Origin: Minisyncoccota bacterium | GTDB lineage: Bacteria > Patescibacteriota > Minisyncoccia > Phycocordibacterales > UBA2100 | Assembly (NCBI GenBank): GCA_020058565.1 | Contig: JAGVDT010000066.1 | Span: 1 to 15,474, forward strand | Length of the DNA: 15,474 nt | Direction: 5' to 3' | In this document: positions 1 to 7,003 of the stretch, in pieces | Layout: every line of letters starts with the position of its first letter | How positions within the stretch are numbered: the stretch's first letter is position 1 | Translations under genes and position numbers: made by a program | Notes under the pieces: model-generated | Seen by the model: only the letters and a program-made list of their open reading frames with translations | Database searches by the model: none | Told to the model about the DNA's origin: nothing

Positions 1-3
1 CAT
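1..3 (-). CDS. Start of a gene that runs off the left edge
   Basis: Only the start codon lies inside the window, so the product is unknown. On the minus strand an ATG occupies 3-1 and is preceded by a strong Shine-Dalgarno sequence (GAGGAGG, at 9-15) with five bases between AGGAGG and ATG. An AT-rich stretch (TATAAA on the minus strand near 20-25) could be a -10 element. A direct repeat GCTAAAT at 30-36 and 39-45 lies upstream and could be an operator. The transposase gene upstream is on the same strand but more than 180 bases away. A second ATG at 17-15 is in another frame and has no ribosome-binding site of its own. Confidence 0.5.
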
Positions 4-124
4 ACGAGCCTCCTCATGTTTTATACTGCGCTAAATATGCTAAATGGCGCCCCGCACCGCAAGTCCCTTGTAATTCCGTTGTTGGCAGCGCTTTCTTCCT
101 GATACTGCGTGCTGTAGCTCACCC

Positions 125-143
125 GTCGAGGGTAACCCTAGAC
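125..143. repeat. REP-like palindrome, copy 1
   Basis: This is the 19-base core gtcgagggtaaccctagac, identical to copies near 193 and 900. It is an imperfect palindrome (GTC..GGG / CCC..GAC with a G-A mismatch in the stem) around a TAA centre. Hairpins with a mismatch are typical of REP sequences recognised by REP-associated tyrosine transposases. It lies 68 bases outside copy 2 in the same orientation. Confidence 0.85.
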
Positions 144-190
144 ATGACTAGGCTTGAGATCACCTGTTGAAGATATTTTTGTCGCGGGGG

Positions 191-213
191 CTGTCGAGGG
201 TAACCCTAGACAG
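191..213. repeat. REP-like palindrome, copy 2 (contains the transposase stop codon)
   Basis: The 19-base core lies at 193-211, and two extra base pairs on each side lengthen the stem here. The minus-strand reading of this copy supplies the TAG stop codon (208-206) of the transposase gene, so the last codons of the gene lie inside the repeat. Confidence 0.85.
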
Positions 214-874
214 GCTGGTGGGGACTGAACGATAGCCAGTCTGCGATAAAATCCTTAAATTCAGTCGTTTCTTGAAAGTATTCTGGGAACACTTCTCTTG
301 TAAGAATGAGTGACTCTTCCCGTTCTATGCCGATGTATTCCTGATAACTTGAAAATCTGTATCTTTCGAGAAAATCTTGGGCTCCATGCAGATCAGCTAT
401 TCCTTTTTCTTTCCATTTGCTATCCAATAACTTCATAGGATTCAGGTGGATATACGAATACAGGTATTTTAAGTACTCATCATTGTTCGCATGCTCAGCC
501 TTGTACGGACCTTGGAAAAGAGACCCGACTCGCCCGTGAGATTTGTTAAAAAACATCGCGTACGCCGTAGTCAGCTTCTCCATGAACGCGCTTATGCCGC
601 CTTCGATTATTTCTTGTAACAATATGTGGAAATGGTTTGGCATAAGCGTATATGCTCCGATAGCGACGAGAGGCTCCCCTCGATCGATATCTTTTAGGAG
701 CGCGTTCTTTACGCGGTCATACTTCACAGAAACTGTACTGTTACACAGAAAGAGCAGCCGCAGGAAGCGTTCGTATTCTCCTTTATTTGTGAATATCTTG
801 CGTTTCTCTACACCACGATTGTAGACGTGGTAATTTTCCCCAACGGATATATCCAGCCCCCTCTGCATGGCCAC
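206..874 (-). CDS. REP-associated tyrosine transposase (RAYT, IS200/Y1 HUH family)
   Basis: A Y1-HUH single-strand transposase of the RAYT/TnpA-REP type. The reading frame is intact at 222 residues, a usual length for the family. An N-terminal 'YHVYNRG' block (residues 15-21) is the family opening. The HUH motif is 'MPNHFHILL' (residues 78-86), with metal-binding H81 and H83. A tyrosine-rich helix 'DEYLKYLYSYIHLNP' (residues 132-146) carries the nucleophilic Tyr; Y134 or Y141 are the candidates. The first codon is GTG at 874; an ATG two codons later at 868 is an equally good start, and neither has a clear ribosome-binding site. The stop codon is inside REP copy 2. Such proteins cut and rejoin REP hairpins and are often domesticated, one copy per genome. 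Whether this one still moves DNA cannot be told from sequence. Confidence 0.9.
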   Translation of the reverse strand: MAMQRGLDISVGENYHVYNRGVEKRKIFTNKGEYERFLRLLFLCNSTVSVKYDRVKNALLKDIDRGEPLVAIGAYTLMPNHFHILLQEIIEGGISAFMEKLTTAYAMFFNKSHGRVGSLFQGPYKAEHANNDEYLKYLYSYIHLNPMKLLDSKWKEKGIADLHGAQDFLERYRFSSYQEYIGIEREESLILTREVFPEYFQETTEFKDFIADWLSFSPHQPV

Positions 875-898
875 GACTATACGCCTGGCCTACGAATC

Positions 899-919
899 TG
901 TCGAGGGTAACCCTAGACA
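899..919. repeat. REP-like palindrome, copy 3 (just upstream of purB)
   Basis: The same 19-base core at 900-918, extended by one T-A pair. It ends 11 bases before the TTG start of purB and therefore lies in its 5' leader or promoter region. A hairpin here could affect purB expression. Confidence 0.85.
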
Positions 920-929
920 ATTTTGAGGT

Positions 930-2342
930 TTGATTTATTTTCGATACAGTCATCAAGTGGAGAAAGATATTAAACGTGATATATACGACTCGCTCTCGCC
1001 TGCCGACTACCGGTACTGGGATGCGGATGTTGCTGCATACCTCTCTGAAAATGCATACACCAAATACAAGTTGGCGGTAGAGTTGGCTCTCGTAAAAGCG
1101 CTCGCGAAACATAAGATTTGCTCACCGAGCATTGTCAAAGAAGTAGCGCGTGCTTGCGCGCAGATCACCACCGCTGAAGTTTACGAAGAAGAGGGCCGGA
1201 TCAAGCACGATATCCGCGCGTTGGTAAATTGCATTCGACGAAAAGTTTCTGATAAAGCAAAGCCCTACGTGCACATGACGGCAACGTCGCAGGACATTAT
1301 CGACACCGCAAACGCCGCACGATTTCGCGATGTTACACAAAAGGTCTTGATCCCATCGCTTGTAGAACTCGAGAAAACCCTCGTGAAAATAGCAATGAGT
1401 GAGGCCGAAACTGTGCAGGTAGGCCGCACGCACGGCCAGCACGCCGTACCAGTCACCTTTGGTTTTACCGTCTCGAGCTATGTCTCGCGCCTCGGACAGT
1501 CGATACTCGCGCTCCATGACCTTTCAGAGGGCTTGAGAGGCAAATTTGCGGGCGCTGTAGGCGCGTATAACGCCTCTAGTCTCTTTTTTTCCGACCCCGA
1601 GGGCTTTGAGACGGACGTCCTTAGCGAAGTGGGTCTGAAGGCTTCTGAGCAGTCTTCGCAAGTTACCCCCAACGAGCCAATGGTTCGCCTCCTGGCGGAA
1701 ATTTCCATTGCCTGCGGCATTATGGCCAATCTTGCCGATGATATGCGCCACCTCCAGCGCACCGAATTAGCCGAGATCGGCGAAGAATTCGAAGCCGCGC
1801 AGGTCGGCTCAAGCACCATGCCGCAAAAAAGAAACCCGATAAATTTTGAAAACGCCAAAAGCCTTTGGAAAACCATCGCACCGCGCATAACCGTGGCATT
1901 CATGGACCAAATATCCGAGCACCAGCGAGACCTCACCAACAGCGCCTCGAGCCGGACCTACGGCGAAACCGTACTCTATGCGGTATCCATCGCCAAACGC
2001 CTGAGCCGCACAATGTCTAAAATAAAAGTAGACAAGAAAAGCGTCGGTGCGAATCTCTCACGCAATCTTGGCCTTATCGCAGCAGAACCGCTCTACATTA
2101 TGCTCGCCGCGCTGGGGCACCCCGACGCGCACGAAAAAGTCCGCGAACTGACACTCTCGGCGCAAAGGACGAACACTCCGCTTGAAGCAGTCGCGCTATC
2201 CGACAAGGAGCTCGAACCCTATATCAAAAAAATGTCCGCAGAGCAGAAAAAAGTACTTGCCAAGCCGTCACGGTATACCGGCGTCGCCGCAAAAAAAGCC
2301 TCGAACGTGGCCAGACGTTGGAAAAAGAAATTGTCGTTATAA
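930..2342 (+). CDS. purB: Adenylosuccinate lyase
   Basis: Fumarase/aspartase superfamily enzyme of purine synthesis. It cleaves SAICAR to AICAR plus fumarate, and adenylosuccinate to AMP plus fumarate, in the cytoplasm as a homotetramer. At 470 residues it has full family length. Visible motifs are 'KHDIRAL' (92-98), 'HMTATSQDI' (115-123), 'GRTHGQHAVPVTFG' (165-178, catalytic-region His) and the superfamily signature 'GSSTMPQKRNP' on the flexible loop (293-303). The TSQD and HGQHAVP blocks favour PurB over argininosuccinate lyase or fumarase. The start is uncertain: the frame opens with TTG at 930, where GAGG at 925-928 is too close to be ideal, and a GTG at 957 is the next candidate. A REP palindrome sits immediately upstream. 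No other purine genes are in the window, in keeping with reduced metabolism. It converges with the SemiSWEET-like gene. Confidence 0.95.
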   Translation: MIYFRYSHQVEKDIKRDIYDSLSPADYRYWDADVAAYLSENAYTKYKLAVELALVKALAKHKICSPSIVKEVARACAQITTAEVYEEEGRIKHDIRALVNCIRRKVSDKAKPYVHMTATSQDIIDTANAARFRDVTQKVLIPSLVELEKTLVKIAMSEAETVQVGRTHGQHAVPVTFGFTVSSYVSRLGQSILALHDLSEGLRGKFAGAVGAYNASSLFFSDPEGFETDVLSEVGLKASEQSSQVTPNEPMVRLLAEISIACGIMANLADDMRHLQRTELAEIGEEFEAAQVGSSTMPQKRNPINFENAKSLWKTIAPRITVAFMDQISEHQRDLTNSASSRTYGETVLYAVSIAKRLSRTMSKIKVDKKSVGANLSRNLGLIAAEPLYIMLAALGHPDAHEKVRELTLSAQRTNTPLEAVALSDKELEPYIKKMSAEQKKVLAKPSRYTGVAAKKASNVARRWKKKLSL

Positions 2343-2346
2343 CTCA

Positions 2347-2373
2347 GGACCGCCACGCTCTGCATGACGGTCC
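2347..2373. terminator. Possible bidirectional terminator hairpin between convergent genes
   Basis: GGACCG (2347-2352) pairs with CGGTCC (2368-2373) around a partly paired 15-base interior. It lies in the 39-base gap between the purB stop and the stop of the minus-strand gene, where a shared terminator is expected. No T-run follows on either strand, so intrinsic termination is uncertain. Confidence 0.4.
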
Positions 2374-2381
2374 CCTATGCC

Positions 2382-2636
2382 CTATCTAAGAGCCGTGTAC
2401 GCTGCAACAGATCCAAGCGCGATCCCCGGCGTATTGGCAACGACGATAGGCCATGCAACCGGGCTCAGGAGGAAGCCGTACAGAACCCAGACGACACAGT
2501 TGACCACAATTGCCGTCGCAACCACCCAGGAGCCCTTTTGTCCCTGGATATTGCGCCGTATTTGATCAATAAGCGTCAGCCACAGCCCTAACGAAACCGC
2601 TGTGCCAAGCCAGCCTACAGCGTCTGCCAAGATCAT
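2382..2636 (-). CDS. SemiSWEET/PQ-loop-type small membrane transporter
   Basis: An 84-residue protein with three hydrophobic helices (about 4-24, 37-57 and 62-82), the size and layout of a bacterial SemiSWEET half-transporter, which dimerises to carry sugars. Family-like features are 'NCVVWVLYGFL' after the second helix and 'VANTPGIALG' in the third, matching the conserved W..YG and PN..G positions of SWEET proteins. The classical PQ motif of the first helix is not present (the sequence there is 'LTLIDQI'). I chose ATG at 2636 because GGAG lies six bases upstream; the frame can be extended to a TTG at 2666, but that would run into a hairpin. It follows the TlpA-like gene by 67 bases on the same strand. 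The substrate cannot be inferred. Confidence 0.75.
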   Translation of the reverse strand: MILADAVGWLGTAVSLGLWLTLIDQIRRNIQGQKGSWVVATAIVVNCVVWVLYGFLLSPVAWPIVVANTPGIALGSVAAYTALR

Positions 2637-2662
2637 CTTTATCTCCAAGAAAAGCTGCCCGG

Positions 2663-2690
2663 CCAAACCTATCCGAGAATAAGGTTTTGG
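2663..2690. other. Intercistronic stem-loop
   Basis: CCAAACCT (2663-2670) pairs with AGGTTTTGG (2682-2690) with one bulged base, giving about eight base pairs around a 10-11-base loop. It lies between the TlpA-like gene and the SemiSWEET-like gene. There is no clear T-run after it, so it may be an mRNA processing or stability element rather than a terminator. Confidence 0.4.
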
Positions 2691-2703
2691 TCAAACTGTC
2701 AAA

Positions 2704-3234
2704 CTACTGAACAAGCTCTTTCATCCTGGCTTCAAGGCTTGGCATGTCCAGCGGCCCGCGCTGATGGAACACTATATCCCCGGCCTCGTTGATAAATACC
2801 GTCTCAGGCATTGCATAACCGCCGATTGATTTGAAAAAGCTGTCTGTCGGATCGAGCAATAGCTCTATCTGATCGCCCAACCCAAGCTGTCTAGTGAATT
2901 CTTTGGCTATCGGGACAGGCTCAGCGCGATTCACCGCCAAGATGTGAATTTTGTCGCCGTACGTCTTTTTAAGCTCTGCGAGGCGCTTTAGTTCTTCCGC
3001 ACAATACGTGCACCAGGAAGCCCAAGCATAGGCCACGAGTAGTTGCCGGCGGTACTCGTAGAGATGCACGTCCGTGCCTTCGTAACTACCCAAGACCAGA
3101 CTGAATTGCTTGCCAAAATTACTATCAGCTGGTTTTTGGGGAACTTTGAAAAAGAAGTACGAGAATGAAAAAGTAGCCGCTGCCAATAGCGCTGCCACGA
3201 TAAGAGCCTGTTTGTATGAATCTTCAGCGACCAT
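2704..3234 (-). CDS. Membrane-anchored TlpA/ResA-like thioredoxin-fold protein
   Basis: A thioredoxin-fold redox protein of the TlpA/ResA type, tethered to the outer face of the cytoplasmic membrane. Residues 9-29 form one N-terminal membrane helix. The active site is 'WASWCTYC' (71-78) with the CxxC pair C75/C78. The cis-proline loop is 'YAMPETVFI' (140-148, P143), followed by a 'GDIVFHQRGP' strand (152-161), the usual end of the fold. At 176 residues it is typical of the family. Likely roles are thiol reduction or disulfide handling for exported proteins. Cysteines in the secreted proteins encoded upstream (for example the dockerin protein and the 442-residue surface protein) are possible clients, but this is inferred only from proximity. 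The start is the ATG at 3234; the only upstream purine-rich match (AGGGG) is too far for a good ribosome-binding site. Confidence 0.85.
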   Translation of the reverse strand: MVAEDSYKQALIVAALLAAATFSFSYFFFKVPQKPADSNFGKQFSLVLGSYEGTDVHLYEYRRQLLVAYAWASWCTYCAEELKRLAELKKTYGDKIHILAVNRAEPVPIAKEFTRQLGLGDQIELLLDPTDSFFKSIGGYAMPETVFINEAGDIVFHQRGPLDMPSLEARMKELVQ

Positions 3235-3258
3235 GCAGACATTTTACCCCTAAAAACT

Positions 3259-3361
3259 AAGTATCAAGTATCAGGTAGCAAGTATCAAAGAATTCTTCTG
3301 ATACTTTGTACTTGATACTTTTACGCTTGTTTGATACTTGCTGCTTGTTACCTGATACTTT
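3259..3361. repeat. AGTATCAA-type fold-back repeat
   Basis: An AT-rich inverted repeat built on the octamer AGTATCAA and its complement TTGATACT. Left-arm segments 3266-3277 and 3278-3289 match right-arm segments 3349-3360 and 3330-3341 perfectly, with seven extra bases in the right arm. Further TTGATACT units fill the centre. It occupies most of the 134-base gap between the dockerin gene and the TlpA-like gene. It could form a long hairpin and act as a terminator, or be a non-autonomous mobile repeat. Confidence 0.75.
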
Positions 3362-3368
3362 TATGTCT

Positions 3369-5078
3369 TTACCCTGTCCAATTAAATAGCATCACGGAGA
3401 AGTCAGCGAGGTTTACCTGTTGGTCGCAGGTATAGTCTGCTTCCGCGTCGTCACTCTGCCAGTGCAAAAGGAATATAGAAAAGTCCACAAGGTTGACCTT
3501 ATCGTCCTCGTTCATATCGGGTTTTCCGCACGCGCCAGCCGCGCTTTCGCCAACACGCAAATTTATCTGCTTGCTGTAGCCGCTCTGTATTTGATCTGCA
3601 CGCTTCACGCGGGCCTGCACCGCATAGAACGCCTCTGCAAATGATTTTGTGTCTATGGGCACGCTCCATAGGCCGCTGCCGCTTGAAGTGGCGTGATACG
3701 TCAGGATGTTAGAAAGCGCCGCGTTGCCGGTGAGGCTCACTACCCGCACCTCTACTGCCGAGTTCGGCGAAGCGCCTCCCGAAACCTCGACTATCTCGCC
3801 CGCCTGGACGCTTTCGCTCGAGAGTCCGATTGTCGGCGGAATAGTAATCTCGGTTATCTCATTTTTTGTCCCCTGCGCAATCGTCAGCGTCGTTCCATAG
3901 AGGGACGAAAGGAGTCCCTTGCCGTCTTCTGTGTAGAGTTGAAAGCCATACGTGCCTCTCTCCAAGTTTGCCACCGATGTCTCAAATTCGCCGCTCCCCT
4001 GCGCAGTCACCGTCCCGACTTTCACGCCGTCTTTGAGGACGGTCACGATCGAGCCCGGGATAGTCGAGCCGGAGACCGTTACGCTCGCTAAAAAGAGAAC
4101 ATTCGAGCCGTTTGGAAATTCCCCGCTACCGCCGTTGCCGAGATTTCCTGTTAGGCCGCTTGTCACAAAACCTTCTGTCTCTATTGAAGTATTGCTTATA
4201 GGTGTCGGCTTTAGTGTAAATGAGATCAGATAATCATCCGAGTTTTCAGCTCCGCCGAGCGTAGCCTTGCAGCGAACATAGTAGTTGTAGGTTGTCTCAT
4301 TTTGGTGGCCATAGACAGGCACATAATGCAGCGTACCGCTTGACGGGAAGAAACTGTGGGTCATATTCCCGTACAAGATGTCCGTGGAGGTCGCAAAGCG
4401 GCAGTTCGCATAGATATCCGTCTCCAGCGAAAGCTCGATCGCCGTATTACCGGCCGCGAGGATACCGGACGGCAGGCCGTTGAAGCGATCCGGGGCGATT
4501 ACTGGCATCGTAGCGACGAGTCCTACCGGACTTACAATAGCGATCATTGCGTTGCTGCTATCTATTCCGGCGTTCAACTCGTCTCGAGTCAAAACAATGA
4601 TCGAATACGAACGCACATCGTCTGGATTTATTATGTCGTCGGCGCCAGCCGCGCCAAAACTCGCATTGCTGCCGAGTTTTATTCTTACCTGTTCGCCCGC
4701 CGCTATTCCCTCTAGAGAATTCAGCGAAATCGTGACGTTGCCGGAATTCCCGCTCACGACGGAAACGCCGTCGTTTACGGCATCGGGTGCGGTAGATAGA
4801 CTACGCTCCACATACGGGCCCCCGTTTGCCACGGCCAGATCCACGTCTTGGTAATCAAATCCTGCGGGTATATCGAATTCTCCCGACTCGGGGGTGATCA
4901 TAATGCTTCCCCCGGGGGGAACAGTCTGCGGCACGGTAAATGTGATGGTATGAGTGGCTGCGGTGGTGGGCGCCGAGGTCGAAATAAGGTCGCTCACGGA
5001 CGTCAGCCGTGCTGCATATGTTTGCATAACGAAAACACACACAAAAGCCACCGCTAAGAGCATGAGCGTCCAGCGCAT
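3369..5078 (-). CDS. Secreted Ig-like protein with C-terminal dockerin
   Basis: An exported protein of 569 residues. A signal peptide (about 1-23, ending 'QTYAA') is followed by a beta-rich module (about 24-190) opening with a 'VSDLIS...HTITFT' block that resembles the start of the mature protein encoded at 7004-8119. After linker and Ig-like modules ('SVTVSGSTIPGSIVTVLKDG' is the typical opening of one of them) comes a C-terminal type-I-like dockerin at about 516-569. Its two repeats are 'DMNEDDKVNLVDFSIFLLHW' and 'DYTCDQQVNLADFSVMLFNW', with acidic ligands spaced as in Ca-binding dockerin loops and a cysteine near the start of each. Dockerins bind cohesins, but no cohesin is encoded here. 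The ATG at 5078 gives a good signal peptide; no clear ribosome-binding site precedes it. The function of the Ig-like part is unknown. Confidence 0.85.
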   Translation of the reverse strand: MRWTLMLLAVAFVCVFVMQTYAARLTSVSDLISTSAPTTAATHTITFTVPQTVPPGGSIMITPESGEFDIPAGFDYQDVDLAVANGGPYVERSLSTAPDAVNDGVSVVSGNSGNVTISLNSLEGIAAGEQVRIKLGSNASFGAAGADDIINPDDVRSYSIIVLTRDELNAGIDSSNAMIAIVSPVGLVATMPVIAPDRFNGLPSGILAAGNTAIELSLETDIYANCRFATSTDILYGNMTHSFFPSSGTLHYVPVYGHQNETTYNYYVRCKATLGGAENSDDYLISFTLKPTPISNTSIETEGFVTSGLTGNLGNGGSGEFPNGSNVLFLASVTVSGSTIPGSIVTVLKDGVKVGTVTAQGSGEFETSVANLERGTYGFQLYTEDGKGLLSSLYGTTLTIAQGTKNEITEITIPPTIGLSSESVQAGEIVEVSGGASPNSAVEVRVVSLTGNAALSNILTYHATSSGSGLWSVPIDTKSFAEAFYAVQARVKRADQIQSGYSKQINLRVGESAAGACGKPDMNEDDKVNLVDFSIFLLHWQSDDAEADYTCDQQVNLADFSVMLFNWTG

Positions 5079-5098
5079 GCGCTAATTGTCGCATACCC

Positions 5099-5133
5099 GA
5101 CAGCGATATTCATTTGCGATTTTTCTCGCTGTT
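5099..5133. other. Stem-loop after the two-TM protein gene
   Basis: ACAGCGA (5100-5106) pairs with TCGCTGT (5126-5132) around a 19-base loop. It lies in the 63-base gap between the two-TM protein gene and the dockerin gene. There is no T-run after the stem on the minus strand, so a terminator role is doubtful. Confidence 0.3.
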
Positions 5134-5141
5134 AATTCTCC

Positions 5142-5570
5142 TCAGCGAAGATCAACAGAGAATTTGCTCCCCAACATCCCAGGTTTTCTCCGGCGACGGC
5201 AATCAAGATAAAAATTCAATCCCATCAGCGCACAGAGCACGAGACTAAGTGCAAAGCTCGCAAAACCCATGATTTCCCCGAGTGTAAAACCCCGAGGCCT
5301 CTCGGCCGCGCTCATCGCTATTTCGCGCTCTGCGAGCGCTCTTTCCTTTTCCGAGAGCTGCTCGGCGATCAAACTGTGCGGGTTCGGAGAAACAGCAGCA
5401 GATAACGAGACGCCTGTGCTCGCTGCCAGACTACCCGCATTGTTTACGAAGCGTTCAGGGGTCATTTGCAAGAGCGGAAACACAAACCCGGCAAACACGG
5501 CCGCAAGCGCAATCAGATTAAGGCTCTGCTCAGATCGCACATTTCGAGTGTGGCGTCGTAGCTTTCTCAT
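5142..5570 (-). CDS. Two-TM protein with a short coiled coil and C-terminal SVDLR tail
   Basis: A 142-residue protein that I do not recognise by function. It has a basic N-terminus ('MRKLRRHTRNVR'), a first membrane helix (about 17-35, 'LNLIALAAVFAGFVFPLL'), an external segment with a predicted coiled coil ('AEQLSEKERALAEREIAM', about 72-89), and a second helix (about 105-125). A strongly basic segment ('DCRRRRKPG') follows and the protein ends in 'SKFSVDLR'. The positive-inside rule places both termini in the cytoplasm. The terminal SVDLR matches motifs in three neighbouring membrane proteins. I chose the ATG at 5570 because the longer frame (from 5735) overlaps the upstream gene and its first 55 residues show no membrane or signal character. 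TATACT on the minus strand near 5627-5632 could be a -10 box. It may be an accessory part of the surface assembly, which is inference. Confidence 0.7.
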   Translation of the reverse strand: MRKLRRHTRNVRSEQSLNLIALAAVFAGFVFPLLQMTPERFVNNAGSLAASTGVSLSAAVSPNPHSLIAEQLSEKERALAEREIAMSAAERPRGFTLGEIMGFASFALSLVLCALMGLNFYLDCRRRRKPGMLGSKFSVDLR

Positions 5571-5692
5571 GGCTGTTAAGAATTGAAAAGTATCCGTCGT
5601 CGGTAATTTGCTGCGCACATTGCCATAGTATATTTGATTTTTCCCATGCCGGCGCTCGGCGGCTCTATCCATTTGTCGTACACAGGCACCCT

Positions 5693-6769
5693 CTATGCGA
5701 AAGCCAGAAAGAGCGCCGCAAGGAACAATACGCACACGAGAAACACGATCAGCGTAACCACTATCATGCGCGAGCCGCTACGCTGGTATTTTCGGGCATA
5801 GTAGTCCGCATCGCGCGAACCGTCGGATATGCCCATGTCACGCAATTTGCGCCTGATGTAGAGGCGTATCATCACGTACATACCCACGATCACGGCTAGA
5901 AGCGCCCCCAACACGACAGCGATCGGCTTTAGAGGTAGCACCCAAAAAGAAGTGGTACCGAAAATGGTCTTTATGTCCACTTCCCCGTACGCAAAGCTCG
6001 CCGTGGCCTGATACCTGCCAAACGCAAAACCTTCGTATTCCCATTTTGCAGGATATGTTCGCGTAGAGCCCGGAAAGACCGGCGCACCGTTTTGATTCAC
6101 TTCGATCGAGCCGACGCTGCGCCCGAACATGTCGGTTATCTCTATGACACCATGCGGGCGCACCAGGACATTCCCCGAGTTCTCTATTTTTGAGACTAAG
6201 TCCACCACTCCGACCCCGTACAGGAGTTTGCCGGTCGAGAATTCACGAAGCTGCGCTTGCTCGCGGATATCGCCGGCGATCTTAAGGCTTACGATCGTAC
6301 CCACGCTGTAATTAACAGCCGATCCTGCGCCACCTGGTTCGGTGGGCGTATTGGTGAGGAAAAGTGCGCCGAAATGCGCTCCTGGATTCGTCTGGCTGGG
6401 GACATGCACGGAAAAAGTGATCGTCTTGGACTCCCCTGACTTAAGTGTGACGGCACCCTCGGGAGCAGAAATCCAGGAGCTGAGCTCATACCCTGTTTGT
6501 TCCCCCGCTTGCGCAAAAAGCGGCAAGCCGGCATCGTCGAGCCCTTTGATATCTTGCGAAGACAGATAGAAGGTGCGGTCGGCATTGGCAAGATTCTTTA
6601 CGGTTATCGAATACCGGGTGAACCCTCCGAGCTCGACATTGTCTTCAATGATGGCTGGCTTTACCTGCAAACCCTCTGAAGCGCTTTGGGCATGAACAGA
6701 GACTGGAGCAAACAAACCGCCTGCTAGGAGCGCTATCGCCACGATCCTAAACGAAAAGTCTACTATCAT
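5693..6769 (-). CDS. DUF916/WxLIP-like membrane-anchored surface protein, paralogue 3
   Basis: A 358-residue exported protein. The signal peptide (about 1-27) ends 'SVHAQS'. The first beta-sandwich domain opens with 'LQVKPAIIEDNVELGG' and contains 'LKSGESKTITFSVHVP' and 'TNPGAHFGALFL', the layout of DUF916-type (WxL-interacting, peptidoglycan-binding) domains. A second domain contains 'IENSGNVLVRPHGVIEITD' and ends 'SFWVLPLKP', as in the paralogues at 8418 and 9845. Two C-terminal helices follow ('IAVVLGALLAVIVGMYVMI' and the last 20 residues). Unlike the other two paralogues it has no SVDLRK-type motif in its tail. I chose the ATG at 6769 because it yields a good signal peptide; no ribosome-binding site is visible, and the frame is open back to 6901 without secretion features. 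The family assignment is from recognised motifs, and the role as anchor for the neighbouring WxL-like proteins is inferred. Confidence 0.7.
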   Translation of the reverse strand: MIVDFSFRIVAIALLAGGLFAPVSVHAQSASEGLQVKPAIIEDNVELGGFTRYSITVKNLANADRTFYLSSQDIKGLDDAGLPLFAQAGEQTGYELSSWISAPEGAVTLKSGESKTITFSVHVPSQTNPGAHFGALFLTNTPTEPGGAGSAVNYSVGTIVSLKIAGDIREQAQLREFSTGKLLYGVGVVDLVSKIENSGNVLVRPHGVIEITDMFGRSVGSIEVNQNGAPVFPGSTRTYPAKWEYEGFAFGRYQATASFAYGEVDIKTIFGTTSFWVLPLKPIAVVLGALLAVIVGMYVMIRLYIRRKLRDMGISDGSRDADYYARKYQRSGSRMIVVTLIVFLVCVLFLAALFLAFA

Positions 6770-7003
6770 ATTCGGTGAGCGTGGCGAAATTGTGCGCCAA
6801 TGAGACTCGTTGTGCAAGCTATTTCCCGGGGATTCGGATACTCCGGCATTGATCTGTAAAGAACTATTGATGAGGCGCTTCGAGATTGTTATGCCGAGCA
6901 TAGAGTTAGGTGGCTTTCGTATGCCGGTACTTTAGCACGATTTTCGGTGGACACCACATAAAGCATGTGTTCCGCTTGCGAGCGCGACCGGTTTCGACGA
7001 ACC

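Larger units (their letters stand above)
191..919 (-). mobile_element. RAYT/IS200-like unit flanked by REP palindromes
   Basis: The transposase gene is bounded by identical palindromes, copy 2 (about 191-213) and copy 3 (about 899-919), in direct orientation. This is the organisation of a REP-RAYT unit ('REPtron'). There are no terminal inverted repeats or target-site duplications of the classical DDE type, which fits the HUH single-strand mechanism. The exact ends cannot be fixed from one sequence; copy 1 at 125 may also belong to the unit. Confidence 0.55.

Noticed and set aside
125..919. CRISPR array from the three identical 19-base repeats
   Set aside because: There are only three copies with spacings of about 50 and 690 bases, the unit is palindromic around a transposase gene, and no cas gene is present.
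1122..1939. Long minus-strand frames inside purB
   Set aside because: They are antisense shadows of a strongly conserved gene; their translations show no recognisable motif.
3693..4854. Several plus-strand frames opposite the dockerin protein gene
   Set aside because: They are composition-driven shadows. The minus-strand frame has a signal peptide, Ig-like modules and a dockerin.
5571..5735. N-terminal extension of the two-TM protein to the ATG at 5735
   Set aside because: It would overlap the upstream gene by 43 bases, and the extra 55 residues lack secretion or membrane features. The basic start at 5570 directly precedes the first helix.
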